In this document: positions 1 to 8,218 of the stretch, piece by piece
Layout: every line of letters starts with the position of its first letter
Position numbering within the stretch: position 1 is the first letter of the stretch
Origin: Azotobacter vinelandii
GTDB lineage: Bacteria > Pseudomonadota > Gammaproteobacteria > Pseudomonadales > Pseudomonadaceae
Reading direction: 5' to 3' (one strand)
Assembly (NCBI RefSeq): GCF_001571105.1
Contig: NZ_BCTD01000011.1
DNA length: 64,000 nucleotides
Notes under the pieces: model-generated
What the model saw: the letters and a program-made list of their open reading frames with translations, nothing else
What the model was told of the DNA's origin: nothing
The model's database searches: none
Translations under genes and position numbers: made by a program

Positions 1-1
1 C

Positions 2-85
2 CAGCTCGGCGGGCACCGCTGGCAACTGGTGTTCAGCCGCCGCAAACTGCTCGACGAGCTCTATCCGTTGATACGGCGCAACTGA
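2..85 (+). CDS. hflD: 3' end of a probable HflD homologue (partial)
   Basis: Only the last 27 codons are in the window, read in the frame starting at base 2 and ending with TGA at 83-85. The visible tail (GGHRWQLVFSRRKLLDEL near the end) is like the C-terminus of HflD, a lysogenization/membrane-associated regulator homologue. In E. coli and many gammaproteobacteria hflD lies directly upstream of purB in the same direction, as here. The assignment therefore rests on position plus a short motif, and the body of the gene is outside the window. Confidence 0.6.
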   Translation, partial: QLGGHRWQLVFSRRKLLDELYPLIRRN

Positions 86-183
86 GAAGCCGGTCGGCCG
101 AAGGAAGATTGTGCTCGGTCGCCCCTTCGCCTTCGTGTATCATTGCAGCCCTTTTTGTAGCCCGACTGTCCGAGACCTCCCCC

Positions 184-1554
184 ATGCAGCTCTCCTCGCT
201 CACCGCGGTGTCCCCCGTCGATGGCCGCTACGCCGGCAAAACCAGTGCCCTGCGCCCGATCTTCAGCGAATTCGGACTCATCCGCTTCCGGGTCATGGTG
301 GAGGTCCGCTGGCTGCAACGCCTGGCTGCCCACAACGGCATCCCCGAGGTAGCCCCCTTTTCAGCCGAAGCCACCGCCCTGCTGGACGAGCTGGCCGAAA
401 ATTTCCGGCTGGAGCACGCCGAGCGCGTCAAGGAGATCGAACGCACCACCAACCATGACGTCAAGGCCATCGAGTATCTGCTCAAGGAACAGGCCGGCAA
501 GCTGCCGGAACTGGCCGAGGTGAGCGAATTCATTCATTTCGCCTGCACCAGCGAGGACATCAACAACCTGTCCCACGCCCTGATGCTGCGCGAAGGCCGC
601 GATAGCGTGCTGCTGCCGCTGATGCGTCGACTGGCCGAAGCCATCCGCGCCCTGGCCGTGCAGTTCGCCGGGGTGCCGATGCTGTCGCGTACCCACGGTC
701 AGCCGGCTTCGCCGACCACCATGGGCAAGGAACTGGCCAATGTGGTCTATCGCCTCGAACGCCAGATCGCGCAGATCGAGTCCGTGCCGCTGCTGGGCAA
801 GATCAACGGCGCCGTGGGCAACTACAACGCCCACCTGTCGGCCTACCCGGATGTCGACTGGGAGGCCAACGCCCGCGAGTTCGTCGAGGGGGAGCTGGGC
901 CTGAGCTGGAACCCCTACACCACACAGATCGAGCCGCACGACTACATCGCCGAGCTGTTCGACGGCATCGCTCGCTTCAACACCATCCTGATCGACTTCG
1001 ACCGCGACGTGTGGGGCTACATTGCCCTCGGCTACTTCAAGCAGAAGACAGTGGCCGGCGAAATCGGCTCCTCGACCATGCCGCACAAGGTCAACCCGAT
1101 CGACTTCGAGAACTCCGAGGGCAACCTCGGCATTGCCAATGCGATTCTCCAGCACCTGGCCAGCAAGCTGCCGATCTCCCGCTGGCAGCGAGACCTGACC
1201 GACTCCACCGTGTTGCGCAACCTCGGCGTCGGCCTCGCCCACAGCCTCATCGCCTACGAAGCCACCCTCAAGGGAATCGGCAAGCTGGAGCTGAACGCCC
1301 AGCGTCTCGCCGAAGATCTGGATGCCTGCTGGGAAGTGCTGGCGGAACCGATCCAGACCGTGATGCGCCGCTATGGCGTCGCCAATCCCTACGAAAAGCT
1401 CAAGGAACTGACTCGCGGCAAAGGGATCAGCCCCGAAGCGCTCAAGACCTTCATCGATACCCTGGACATTCCCGCAGGCGCCAGGGCCGAGCTGCACAAG
1501 CTGACCCCTTCCGCCTATATCGGCAATGCGGTCGCCCAGGCCAAGCGCATCTGA
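184..1554 (+). CDS. purB: Adenylosuccinate lyase PurB
   Basis: Cytosolic enzyme acting twice in purine synthesis: it cleaves SAICAR to AICAR and adenylosuccinate to AMP, releasing fumarate each time. The 456-residue product has the usual length and carries the fumarase/aspartase superfamily signature SSTMPHKVNP at about residues 296-305, with the catalytic serine in the flexible loop. The THGQPASPTT motif in the middle of the protein holds a conserved active-site histidine. A longer in-frame extension to base 109 exists, but I start at ATG 184 because MQLSSLTAVSPVDGRY is the normal N-terminus of the long (E. coli-type) PurB. Immediately upstream is the probable hflD tail, and a strong hairpin follows the stop. 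Confidence 0.97.
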   Translation: MQLSSLTAVSPVDGRYAGKTSALRPIFSEFGLIRFRVMVEVRWLQRLAAHNGIPEVAPFSAEATALLDELAENFRLEHAERVKEIERTTNHDVKAIEYLLKEQAGKLPELAEVSEFIHFACTSEDINNLSHALMLREGRDSVLLPLMRRLAEAIRALAVQFAGVPMLSRTHGQPASPTTMGKELANVVYRLERQIAQIESVPLLGKINGAVGNYNAHLSAYPDVDWEANAREFVEGELGLSWNPYTTQIEPHDYIAELFDGIARFNTILIDFDRDVWGYIALGYFKQKTVAGEIGSSTMPHKVNPIDFENSEGNLGIANAILQHLASKLPISRWQRDLTDSTVLRNLGVGLAHSLIAYEATLKGIGKLELNAQRLAEDLDACWEVLAEPIQTVMRRYGVANPYEKLKELTRGKGISPEALKTFIDTLDIPAGARAELHKLTPSAYIGNAVAQAKRI

Positions 1555-1573
1555 TTTCGTCTCGTCATCTCCA

Positions 1574-1601
1574 CGCCCGGCAGCGCCGGGCGTTTTTATT
1601 T
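1574..1601 (+). terminator. Rho-independent terminator after purB
   Basis: An 8-bp perfect GC stem (CGCCCGGC / GCCGGGCG) with a three-base AGC loop spans 1574-1592 and is followed by TTTTTATTTT. It lies 20 bp after the purB stop and separates purB from the roxA transcript. Confidence 0.9.
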
Positions 1602-1632
1602 TCAGCTCTCCCTGTAGAGCAAGGGGTTACCC

Positions 1633-2799
1633 ATGACTTCCGACATTCCACTTCAATTCCTGGGGGGCATCAGCGCACGCGAGTTCCTGCGCGACTACTG
1701 GCAGAAGAGGCCCCTGCTGATCCGCCAGGCCGTCCCCGGCTTCGAAAGCCCCATCTCGCCGGACGAACTGGCCGGCCTGTCGCTCGAGGAAGAAGTCGAG
1801 TCGCGCCTGATCATCGAGCACGGCAACCACCCCTGGGAACTGCGCCGTGGCCCGTTCGACGAGGAAACCTACCGGAACCTGCCCGAGCGCGACTGGACCC
1901 TGCTGGTCCAGGCAGTCGACCAGTTCGTTCCCGAGGTCGCCGAACTGCTGGAAAACTTCCGCTTTCTGCCCAGTTGGCGCATCGACGATGTGATGATCAG
2001 CTATGCCGCGCCAGGGGGTGGCGTAGGGCCACACTACGACAACTATGACGTGTTCCTGCTGCAGGGATACGGCAAGCGGCGCTGGCGGATCGGCCAGATG
2101 TGCGACAGCGATAGCCCGCTGCTGAAACATGCCGACCTGCGCATCCTCGCCGAATTCCAGAACGGCGAGGATTGGGTGCTGGAGCCAGGCGACATGCTTT
2201 ATCTGCCACCCCGTCTGGCCCACTTCGGTACCGCGGTCGACGAGTGCATGACCTATTCGGTGGGCTTCCGTGCCCCCAGCGCCGCTGAAGTGCTCACCCA
2301 TTTCACCGATTTCCTCGCCCAGTTTCTGCCCGACGAGGAGCGCTACGGCGATCCGGGCATAGGTCCCTGCGAGGACCCGCACCAGATCCAGCGCGATGCA
2401 CTGGAACGCCTCAAAGGCCTGATTCAGGAGCACATGGGCGACGAGCGCCTGCTGCTCACCTGGTTCGGCCAGTTCATGACCGAACCGCGCTATCCCGAAC
2501 TGGTCGCCGGCGCGGAAATGCAGGAGCAGGATTTCCTGACCAACCTGCAGGAGGGTGGCGTACTGATCCGCAATCCCAGCGCCCGCCTGGCCTGGTCCGA
2601 GGTCGGCCAGGACCTGCTGCTGTTCGCCAGCGGCCAGAGCCGCCAGCTCCCCGGTCGCCTGCGCGAGCTGCTCAAGCTGATCTGCAGCGCCGATGCCCTG
2701 CATGCGGACAACCTGGCCTCCTGGGTGGCGGACGAGGACGGCCGTCAGCTCCTCTGGCAGTTGCTCGTGCAAGGCAGCCTGGAATTCGCCGATGACTGA
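1633..2799 (+). CDS. roxA: Ribosomal oxygenase (RoxA/YcfD-type JmjC cupin)
   Basis: Predicted 2-oxoglutarate/Fe(II)-dependent dioxygenase. The E. coli homologue YcfD/RoxA hydroxylates an arginine of ribosomal protein L16. The 388-residue length suits the family. The JmjC iron triad is visible as H134-x-D136 (PHYDNYDVF) and H197 (RLAHFG), and the N-terminal FLRDYWQKRPLLIR is typical of YcfD/MINA/NO66 proteins. The C-terminal third is the winged-helix/dimerisation part of the family. ATG 1633 follows a usable ribosome-binding site (AAGGGG). The last 8 bases overlap the next gene, so the two are probably translationally coupled. Confidence 0.92.
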   Translation: MTSDIPLQFLGGISAREFLRDYWQKRPLLIRQAVPGFESPISPDELAGLSLEEEVESRLIIEHGNHPWELRRGPFDEETYRNLPERDWTLLVQAVDQFVPEVAELLENFRFLPSWRIDDVMISYAAPGGGVGPHYDNYDVFLLQGYGKRRWRIGQMCDSDSPLLKHADLRILAEFQNGEDWVLEPGDMLYLPPRLAHFGTAVDECMTYSVGFRAPSAAEVLTHFTDFLAQFLPDEERYGDPGIGPCEDPHQIQRDALERLKGLIQEHMGDERLLLTWFGQFMTEPRYPELVAGAEMQEQDFLTNLQEGGVLIRNPSARLAWSEVGQDLLLFASGQSRQLPGRLRELLKLICSADALHADNLASWVADEDGRQLLWQLLVQGSLEFADD

Positions 2800-3217
2800 A
2801 ATCCAGGTGCGGATCGCCGACTGGCAGAAGGACAATGAGGACATCCGGCGAATCCGCGACAGCGTCTTCATCGCCGAACAGGCAGTGCCCCCCGAACTGG
2901 AGTGGGATAGCGAGGATCAAGAAGCCGTCCACTTCCTCGCCTTCGCGGGTGAATTCGCCGTTGGTACGGCACGCCTGCTGCGTGATGGCCACATCGGCCG
3001 TGTCGCGGTCCTCAAGGACTGGCGCAGCCTGAGGATCGGCGCCGCCTTGATGCGCATGGCGATCGCCGAGGCCGAGAGGCGCGGGTTTCGCCGCCAGCTC
3101 CTGAGCGCCCAGGTGCAGGCCACGCGCTTCTACGAACGCTTGGGATTCGTAGTAATCAGCGGTGAATACCTGGATGCCGGCATTCCTCATGTAGAGATGG
3201 TGCGCCAGGCCGACTGA
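2792..3217 (+). CDS. GNAT family N-acetyltransferase
   Basis: A 141-residue ElaA/YjcF-like GNAT protein. The acetyl-CoA binding region is visible as RVAVLKDWRSLRIGAALMRMAI (a variant of the R/Q-x-x-G-x-G/A loop), and the C-terminal YERLGFVVISGEYLDAGIPHVEM is the usual last beta-strand pair. I start at ATG 2792, which overlaps the roxA stop by 8 bases. A longer extension upstream lies entirely within roxA and does not look like GNAT sequence. The overlap indicates one operon with roxA. The substrate is unknown. Confidence 0.88.
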   Translation: MTEIQVRIADWQKDNEDIRRIRDSVFIAEQAVPPELEWDSEDQEAVHFLAFAGEFAVGTARLLRDGHIGRVAVLKDWRSLRIGAALMRMAIAEAERRGFRRQLLSAQVQATRFYERLGFVVISGEYLDAGIPHVEMVRQAD

Positions 3218-3238
3218 GCGACCGTCTTCACAGCCGAA

Positions 3239-3278
3239 CGCCCTGCATGGCCCTCCTCCACGGGGGCCACGCAGGGCG
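3239..3278 (+). terminator. Large hairpin after the roxA-GNAT pair
   Basis: An imperfect inverted repeat pairs CGCCCTGC + TGGCCC with GGGCCA + GCAGGGCG around a short loop, one mismatch interrupting the stem. It starts 21 bp after the acetyltransferase stop. There is no T-run, so it may act as a transcript-end stabiliser rather than a strict intrinsic terminator. Confidence 0.6.
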
Positions 3279-3360
3279 CCAGACCTGCGGACACTTCGGC
3301 AGACGTCCTCCGTCCCATGCTCCTAGAATGTCGGCATATCGATTTCCCGCCGAGTTCCCC

Positions 3361-4164
3361 ATGAAGACCTGCAGACTGTTCATCGTGTTGCTGACGCTGG
3401 CCTCGTCCTGCGCACTGGCTGCCACCGAAATCATCCAGCTGAATCACCGGATGGCCGACGAAATGCTGCCCGTGGCGCACGCGCTGATCGGCGATGAGGG
3501 GCGAATCCATGCCCATGGCAACCAGCTCATCGTCAACGCCCCGGCAGCGCAGGTGCAGGAACTGCGCGCCCTGCTCGAGCAGTTGGACATCCCGCCCAGG
3601 CGCCTGCTGATCACCGTCGACAGCAGTGCGGCACGCAGCGGCACGCAGTACGGCTACAGCGCCGGCGGCTCGGTCGACAGCGGCGGCGTGGAGATCCGGA
3701 ATGGCCAGATCCAGGACGGGAACCGGCTGCGCATCCTGAGCCACGGCACCGACCGACAGGGCGACGCCCTGCAACGGATCCAGGCCACCGAAGGCTATCC
3801 GGCACTGATCCAGACCGGCCGGAGCGTACCGCTGCATGACACCCGGATCGGCCCCTACGGACAGCTGTACCGCGAGACCTACTACCGCGATATCACCCGC
3901 GGCGTCTACGTTACCGCGAGGATCTCCGGCGATATCGTGCATATCGCTCTGAGCAGCAGCAATGAGCAGTTGGACCCTTCCCTGCCCGGCGCGATCGACG
4001 TCCAGCAACTGGATACCCAGGTCAGCGGCCGTCTAGGAGAATGGATCGACCTCGGCAACAGCAGCGAAAGCCGCGGCAACGACCAGCAGGCATTGCTGCG
4101 CCGCTACTCCGCATCCACTCGCGAAGAACTGTCCACGCGCCTGCGGGTCGAGATCCTGGAATGA
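3361..4164 (+). CDS. Exported protein with a stand-alone secretin N-domain
   Basis: A 267-residue protein with a clear signal peptide (MKTCRLFIVLLTLASSCALA, cleavage near residue 20). Residues about 25-85 (IIQLNHRMADEMLPVAHALIG through LEQLDIPPRRLLITV) look like a NolW/secretin-N ring-forming domain, with the usual 'is the dimension of redundancy' ending in a valine-rich strand. The C-terminal part resembles the start of a secretin domain (GYPALIQTGRSVPL) but stops long before any membrane channel could form. I chose ATG 3361 because it begins the signal peptide; longer in-frame extensions run through the preceding hairpin. It stands alone between the GNAT gene and aceA, so its partner is unknown. 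It could be a periplasmic assembly factor or a truncated secretin. Confidence 0.75.
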   Translation: MKTCRLFIVLLTLASSCALAATEIIQLNHRMADEMLPVAHALIGDEGRIHAHGNQLIVNAPAAQVQELRALLEQLDIPPRRLLITVDSSAARSGTQYGYSAGGSVDSGGVEIRNGQIQDGNRLRILSHGTDRQGDALQRIQATEGYPALIQTGRSVPLHDTRIGPYGQLYRETYYRDITRGVYVTARISGDIVHIALSSSNEQLDPSLPGAIDVQQLDTQVSGRLGEWIDLGNSSESRGNDQQALLRRYSASTREELSTRLRVEILE

Positions 4165-4185
4165 AGCGCTCTTCTCATACCTTCG

Positions 4186-4211
4186 TGTAGTGCTCGAAAA
4201 ATTTCACTACA
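4186..4211. promoter_or_regulatory. Inverted-repeat operator upstream of aceA (RccR-like)
   Basis: A perfect 7-bp inverted repeat, TGTAGTG and CACTACA, separated by 12 AT-rich bases. It lies 6 bp before a TTGACG -35 element and 231 bp before aceA. In Pseudomonas the glyoxylate-shunt gene aceA is controlled by the RpiR-family regulator RccR, whose reported sites have TGTAGT/ACTACA halves as I recall. The half-sites are direct observation; the regulator is inference. Confidence 0.7.
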
Positions 4212-4217
4212 AATTCG

Positions 4218-4246
4218 TTGACGACGGATGCCTGCCTAGGCATGAT
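4218..4246 (+). promoter_or_regulatory. Putative aceA promoter
   Basis: TTGACG at 4218-4223 and CATGAT at 4241-4246 are separated by 17 bp, matching sigma-70 spacing with a 5/6 match at -35 and a 4/6 match at -10. The operator at 4186-4211 ends 6 bp upstream of the -35. The implied leader before aceA is about 190 bases. Confidence 0.5.
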
Positions 4247-4441
4247 TGCCTCGCTCCCGCTAACCAGGGGCCCTGGCAAGGGTCTCCGGAGCCAGCTCCA
4301 GCCAACCAGCCGAGCTAGGCTCTGTGCCTGTACTGCCCACAAGGTTCGACGTTTTTACCGCGTGTTGTCCGTATCGATCATCGACTACATGCAGGTTCAG
4401 GTGGGAATCGCTCAACCATTTCCAACTTTGAAGGATCGACC

Positions 4442-6037
4442 ATGTCTGCATATCAAAACGAGATCAAGGCCCTTGCTGCCCTCAAAGAGAAGAACGGCAG
4501 CGCCTGGAGCGCCATCAACCCGGAATACGCCGCCCGCATGCGCATCCAGAACCGTTTCAAGACCGGTCTGGACGTCGCCAAGTACACTGCGGCCATCATG
4601 CGCAAGGACATGGCCGAGTACGACGCCGATTCGTCCGTCTACACACAGTCCCTGGGCTGCTGGCACGGTTTCATCGGCCAGCAGAAGCTGATCTCCATCA
4701 AGAAGCACCTGAAGACCACCGACAAGAAGTACCTGTACCTGTCCGGCTGGATGGTGGCAGCCCTGCGCTCCGACTTCGGCCCGCTGCCCGACCAGTCCAT
4801 GCACGAGAAGACCGCGGTCTCCTCGCTGATCGAAGAGCTGTACACCTTCCTGCGCCAGGCCGATGCCCGCGAACTGGACCTGCTGTTCAGCGCCCTTGAC
4901 GATGCCCGCAACGCCGGCGACAAAGCCAAGGAGCAGGAAATCCTGAAGCAGATCGACGGCTTCGAAACCCACGTCGTGCCGATCATCGCCGACATCGACG
5001 CCGGCTTTGGTAACGCCGAGGCCACCTACCTGCTGGCCAGGAAGATGATCGAAGCCGGTGCCTGCTGCATCCAGATCGAAAACCAGGTTTCCGACGAGAA
5101 GCAGTGCGGCCACCAGGACGGCAAGGTGACCGTTCCGCACGAGGACTTCCTCGCCAAGATCAATGCCGTTCGCTATGCCTTCCTCGAGCTGGGCGTGGAC
5201 GATGGCGTGATCGTCGCCCGTACCGACTCCCTGGGTGCCGGCCTGACCAAGCAGATCGCCGTGACCCGTCAGGAAGGCGACCTGGGCGACAAGTACAACG
5301 CCTTCCTGGACTGCGAAGAGATCAGCCCGGCCGAGATGAAGAACGGCGACGTGGTACTGAACCGCAACGGCAAGCTGCTGCGTCCGAAGCGCCTGGCCAG
5401 CGGTCTGTTCCAGTTCCGCAAGGGTACCGGCGAAGACCGCTGCGTCTTGGACTGCATCACTTCCCTGCAGAATGGCGCCGACCTGCTGTGGATCGAAACC
5501 GAGAAGCCGCACATCGGCCAGATCAAGGGCATGGTCGACCGCATCCGCGAAGCCATCCCGAACGCCAAGCTGGTGTACAACAACAGCCCGTCGTTCAACT
5601 GGACCCTGAACTTCCGTCAGCAAGTGTTCGATACTTGGGCCGCCGAAGGCAAGGACGTCGCCAAGTACGACCGCGCCAAACTGATGAGCGTGGAGTACGA
5701 CGAGACCGAGCTGGCCTTGGAAGCTGATGCCCGCATCCGCACCTTCCAGCGCGACGCCGCGGCCCAGGCCGGTATTTTCCACCACCTGATCACCCTGCCG
5801 ACCTACCACACTGCCGCGCTGTCCACCGACAACCTGGCCAAGGGCTACTTCGCCGAGGAAGGCATGCTGGCCTACGTGAAGGGCGTTCAGCGTCAGGAAA
5901 TCCGTCAGAGTATCGCTTGCGTCAAGCACCAGAACATGGCCGGCTCCGACATCGGCGACAACCACAAGGAATACTTCGCTGGCGAAGCCGCTCTGAAAGC
6001 CGGCGGCAAAGACAACACCATGAACCAGTTCCATTGA
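4442..6037 (+). CDS. aceA: Isocitrate lyase, long Pseudomonas-type
   Basis: First enzyme of the glyoxylate bypass: isocitrate to succinate plus glyoxylate, needed on acetate and fatty acids. At 531 residues it is the long class found in Pseudomonas and Mycobacterium ICL2-like groups rather than the 430-residue E. coli enzyme. The catalytic loop reads KQCGH with the active cysteine at about residue 222. The metal and substrate regions include SGWMVAALRSDFGPLPDQSMHEK and the downstream NNSPSFNW motif. AAGGA lies 7 bp before ATG 4442. The gene is a monocistron with its own operator and promoter upstream and a perfect hairpin terminator downstream. Confidence 0.97.
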   Translation: MSAYQNEIKALAALKEKNGSAWSAINPEYAARMRIQNRFKTGLDVAKYTAAIMRKDMAEYDADSSVYTQSLGCWHGFIGQQKLISIKKHLKTTDKKYLYLSGWMVAALRSDFGPLPDQSMHEKTAVSSLIEELYTFLRQADARELDLLFSALDDARNAGDKAKEQEILKQIDGFETHVVPIIADIDAGFGNAEATYLLARKMIEAGACCIQIENQVSDEKQCGHQDGKVTVPHEDFLAKINAVRYAFLELGVDDGVIVARTDSLGAGLTKQIAVTRQEGDLGDKYNAFLDCEEISPAEMKNGDVVLNRNGKLLRPKRLASGLFQFRKGTGEDRCVLDCITSLQNGADLLWIETEKPHIGQIKGMVDRIREAIPNAKLVYNNSPSFNWTLNFRQQVFDTWAAEGKDVAKYDRAKLMSVEYDETELALEADARIRTFQRDAAAQAGIFHHLITLPTYHTAALSTDNLAKGYFAEEGMLAYVKGVQRQEIRQSIACVKHQNMAGSDIGDNHKEYFAGEAALKAGGKDNTMNQFH

Positions 6038-6070
6038 TCGGAACCCGTTCGCACCCAGCGTGACCCTCGA

Positions 6071-6105
6071 CATCCCCCGGCTTTGCCGGGGGATGTTCTC
6101 GTTTC
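6071..6105 (+). terminator. Terminator after aceA
   Basis: A perfect 11-bp stem (CATCCCCCGGC / GCCGGGGGATG) with a TTT loop covers 6071-6095, followed by a weak T-rich stretch (TTCTCGTTT). It begins 34 bp after the aceA stop and lies just before the PHO box of the next gene. Confidence 0.88.
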
Positions 6106-6118
6106 GCCGCTCCCCTCG

Positions 6119-6136
6119 CTGTCACTCTCCTGTCGT
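6119..6136 (+). promoter_or_regulatory. PHO box upstream of phoX
   Basis: Two direct heptamers, CTGTCAC and CTGTCGT, are separated by four bases (TCTC). This matches the PhoB-binding PHO box consensus of two CTGTCAT repeats spaced by 4 bp, with one mismatch in each repeat. A possible -10 (CTTTAG, 6144-6149) lies at the right distance downstream, as in PhoB-dependent promoters that lack a -35. It ends 51 bp before the phoX start. Confidence 0.8.
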
Positions 6137-6187
6137 ACCTACCCTTTAGGTTTGTCTCCGTTCCCTCCCCCTAGACGGAGCTACCCC

Positions 6188-8176
6188 GTGAGGACCGATA
6201 AAGACACCGCCCTGTCCGGCGATGGCGACGAAATACCCAGCAATCACTCGAACAATCCGCATATCGACGATCTGATCCAAGGCATCGGCCGCCGCCAGGT
6301 GATCGCCGGTGGTATGGCCATGGGCATGCTGGCCTTCCTTGGCGTGACAGTACCGCGAACCGGCAACGCCGGCGAAGCCCGCGGTCTGCTCAAGCGGCCC
6401 AGTCGCCTGGCGTTCGAAGCGGTGGCCGTGACGCGCGCTGACACCATCAGCGTACCCGAGGGGTATCAGGCCAAGACCTTCATTCCCTGGGGCACGCCGA
6501 TCTGTGGCAGCTATCCGGCCTATCGCGAAGACGGCAGCAACACGGCCCAGGAACAAGCCGAGCAGACCGGCATGCACCACGACGGCATGCACTACTTCCC
6601 CATCGATACCCGGAACGGCAAAGGCCACAACAGCGAACACGGCCTGCTGGTGCTCAACCACGAATACATCGATGCGCCGCTGCTGCACCCCAACGGCCCG
6701 ACCCTGGTCGACGGCAAGCGCACGATCCCCGAAGAAGTGCGCAAGGAAATCAATGCCCACGGCGTTTCGGTAGTGGAGATCCGGCGCTCTCCACGCAACG
6801 GCTGGGAAGTGGTCGGCGACTCGAAGTTCGGTCGTCGCATAACCGCCGCCACGCCGATGGAAATCCGCGGTCCGGCACGCGGCCACGCCCTGCTGCGCAC
6901 CCGCTACAGCCGCGACGGCAGCGCCACCCGCGGCACCCAGAACAACTGCTCCAATGGCTTCACCCCCTGGGGCACCTATCTGACCTGCGAGGAAAACTGG
7001 GCGAACTATTTCGCAACCCAGGACAGCGAACTGCCGCGCGAACTACAACGCTACGGCATCGGCAAGACCGGGCGCTTCGGCTGGAACACCCTGGAAGGGG
7101 ACGAATTCCAGCGATTCGACGCCACCCGCAAGGCCGAAACGGCCAGCGGCGACTACCGCAACGAACCCAATCATTTCGGCTGGATCGTCGAGATCGATCC
7201 TTTCGATCCCCAATCCGTGCCGGTCAAGCACACGGCCCTGGGCCGCTTCGCCCATGAAGGGGTGATCTTCGCACCCACCGGCCCCGGCAAGCGGCTGGTC
7301 TGCTATTCGGGCGACGATTCGCGCAACGAATACATCTACAAGTACGTCAGCCGCGACAAGTTCCGTCCGGGCCGTCCCGATAACAGCCGCCTGCTCGACG
7401 AAGGCACCCTCTACGTCGCCCGCTTCAACGCGGACGGCACAGGCGACTGGCTGCCCCTCGACATCCAGGACGCGACTTTCCAGGCGGCCTGCGCCGCCAA
7501 GGGCATCGGCTTCGCCGACCAGGGCGAGGTTCTGATCAATACCCGCACGGCTGCCGACGCCGTGGGCGCGACCAAGATGGACCGTCCGGAATGGGGCGCC
7601 GTGCATCCGCGAAGCGGCGAAGTCTATTTCACCCTCACCAACAACACGAACCGGACCGAAGCCGACGCGGCCAACCCGCGACCCGACAACGCCTACGGGC
7701 ACATCATCCGCTGGCGGGAGGAAAGCCCGGAGCACACCGGCACCCGCTTCAACTGGGACCTCTTCCTCCTGGCAGGTCCCGAGGGCGACAGCCGCGGCCC
7801 GGACAACCAGCCGCTCGGCGCCGACAACATCCTCGCCAGTCCGGACGGGCTCTGGTTCGATCCCCAGGGACTCCTGTGGATCCAGACCGACATGAGCGGC
7901 AGCCAGCACAGCGACGGCCCCTTCGGCAACAACCAGATGCTGGTGGCCAACCCGGACAGCGGCGAGCTGAAGCGCTTCCTGGTCGGACCCGTCGGCTGCG
8001 AGGTCACCGGCATCACCGCCACGCCGGATTTCCGCACGCTGTTCGTCAACATCCAGCATCCCGGCGAAGGCTCGACCCCGGACAACCTGCTCAGCACCTG
8101 GCCGGATGGTCCGGGCAAGCGGCCGCGCTCCTCGACGGTGGTCATCACCCGGGAAGGCTGGCGCCGGGTACTGTGA
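6188..8176 (+). CDS. phoX: PhoX family alkaline phosphatase, Tat-exported
   Basis: Predicted periplasmic calcium/iron-dependent phosphomonoesterase of the PhoX type (DUF839), releasing phosphate from organic esters. The 662-residue product starts at GTG 6188, preceded by GGAG with 7-bp spacing. The N-terminus carries DEIPSNHSNNP, usual in PhoX, then a twin-arginine signal (GIGRRQVIAGGMAMGMLAFLG, roughly residues 36-57). Family signatures include NNCSNGFTPWGTYLTCEENW, GWIVEIDPFDP, RFAHEGV and the C-terminal GPVGCEVTGI with TPD..TLFVNIQHPGE. An upstream ATG-less extension crosses the PHO box and is rejected. The PHO box implies induction under phosphate starvation. Confidence 0.93.
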   Translation: MRTDKDTALSGDGDEIPSNHSNNPHIDDLIQGIGRRQVIAGGMAMGMLAFLGVTVPRTGNAGEARGLLKRPSRLAFEAVAVTRADTISVPEGYQAKTFIPWGTPICGSYPAYREDGSNTAQEQAEQTGMHHDGMHYFPIDTRNGKGHNSEHGLLVLNHEYIDAPLLHPNGPTLVDGKRTIPEEVRKEINAHGVSVVEIRRSPRNGWEVVGDSKFGRRITAATPMEIRGPARGHALLRTRYSRDGSATRGTQNNCSNGFTPWGTYLTCEENWANYFATQDSELPRELQRYGIGKTGRFGWNTLEGDEFQRFDATRKAETASGDYRNEPNHFGWIVEIDPFDPQSVPVKHTALGRFAHEGVIFAPTGPGKRLVCYSGDDSRNEYIYKYVSRDKFRPGRPDNSRLLDEGTLYVARFNADGTGDWLPLDIQDATFQAACAAKGIGFADQGEVLINTRTAADAVGATKMDRPEWGAVHPRSGEVYFTLTNNTNRTEADAANPRPDNAYGHIIRWREESPEHTGTRFNWDLFLLAGPEGDSRGPDNQPLGADNILASPDGLWFDPQGLLWIQTDMSGSQHSDGPFGNNQMLVANPDSGELKRFLVGPVGCEVTGITATPDFRTLFVNIQHPGEGSTPDNLLSTWPDGPGKRPRSSTVVITREGWRRVL

Positions 8177-8194
8177 CTCCCGACTTCACAGCCG

Positions 8195-8218
8195 CATGAC
8201 CGGCCCGGGCCGGTCATG
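8195..8218. terminator. Perfect 24-bp palindrome after phoX
   Basis: A completely self-complementary 24-bp sequence, reading CATGACCGG on the left and CCGGTCATG on the right around CCCGGG, starts 18 bp after the phoX stop. As RNA it would form a strong hairpin at the end of the phoX transcript. There is no T-run, so termination is likely but not certain. Confidence 0.6.
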
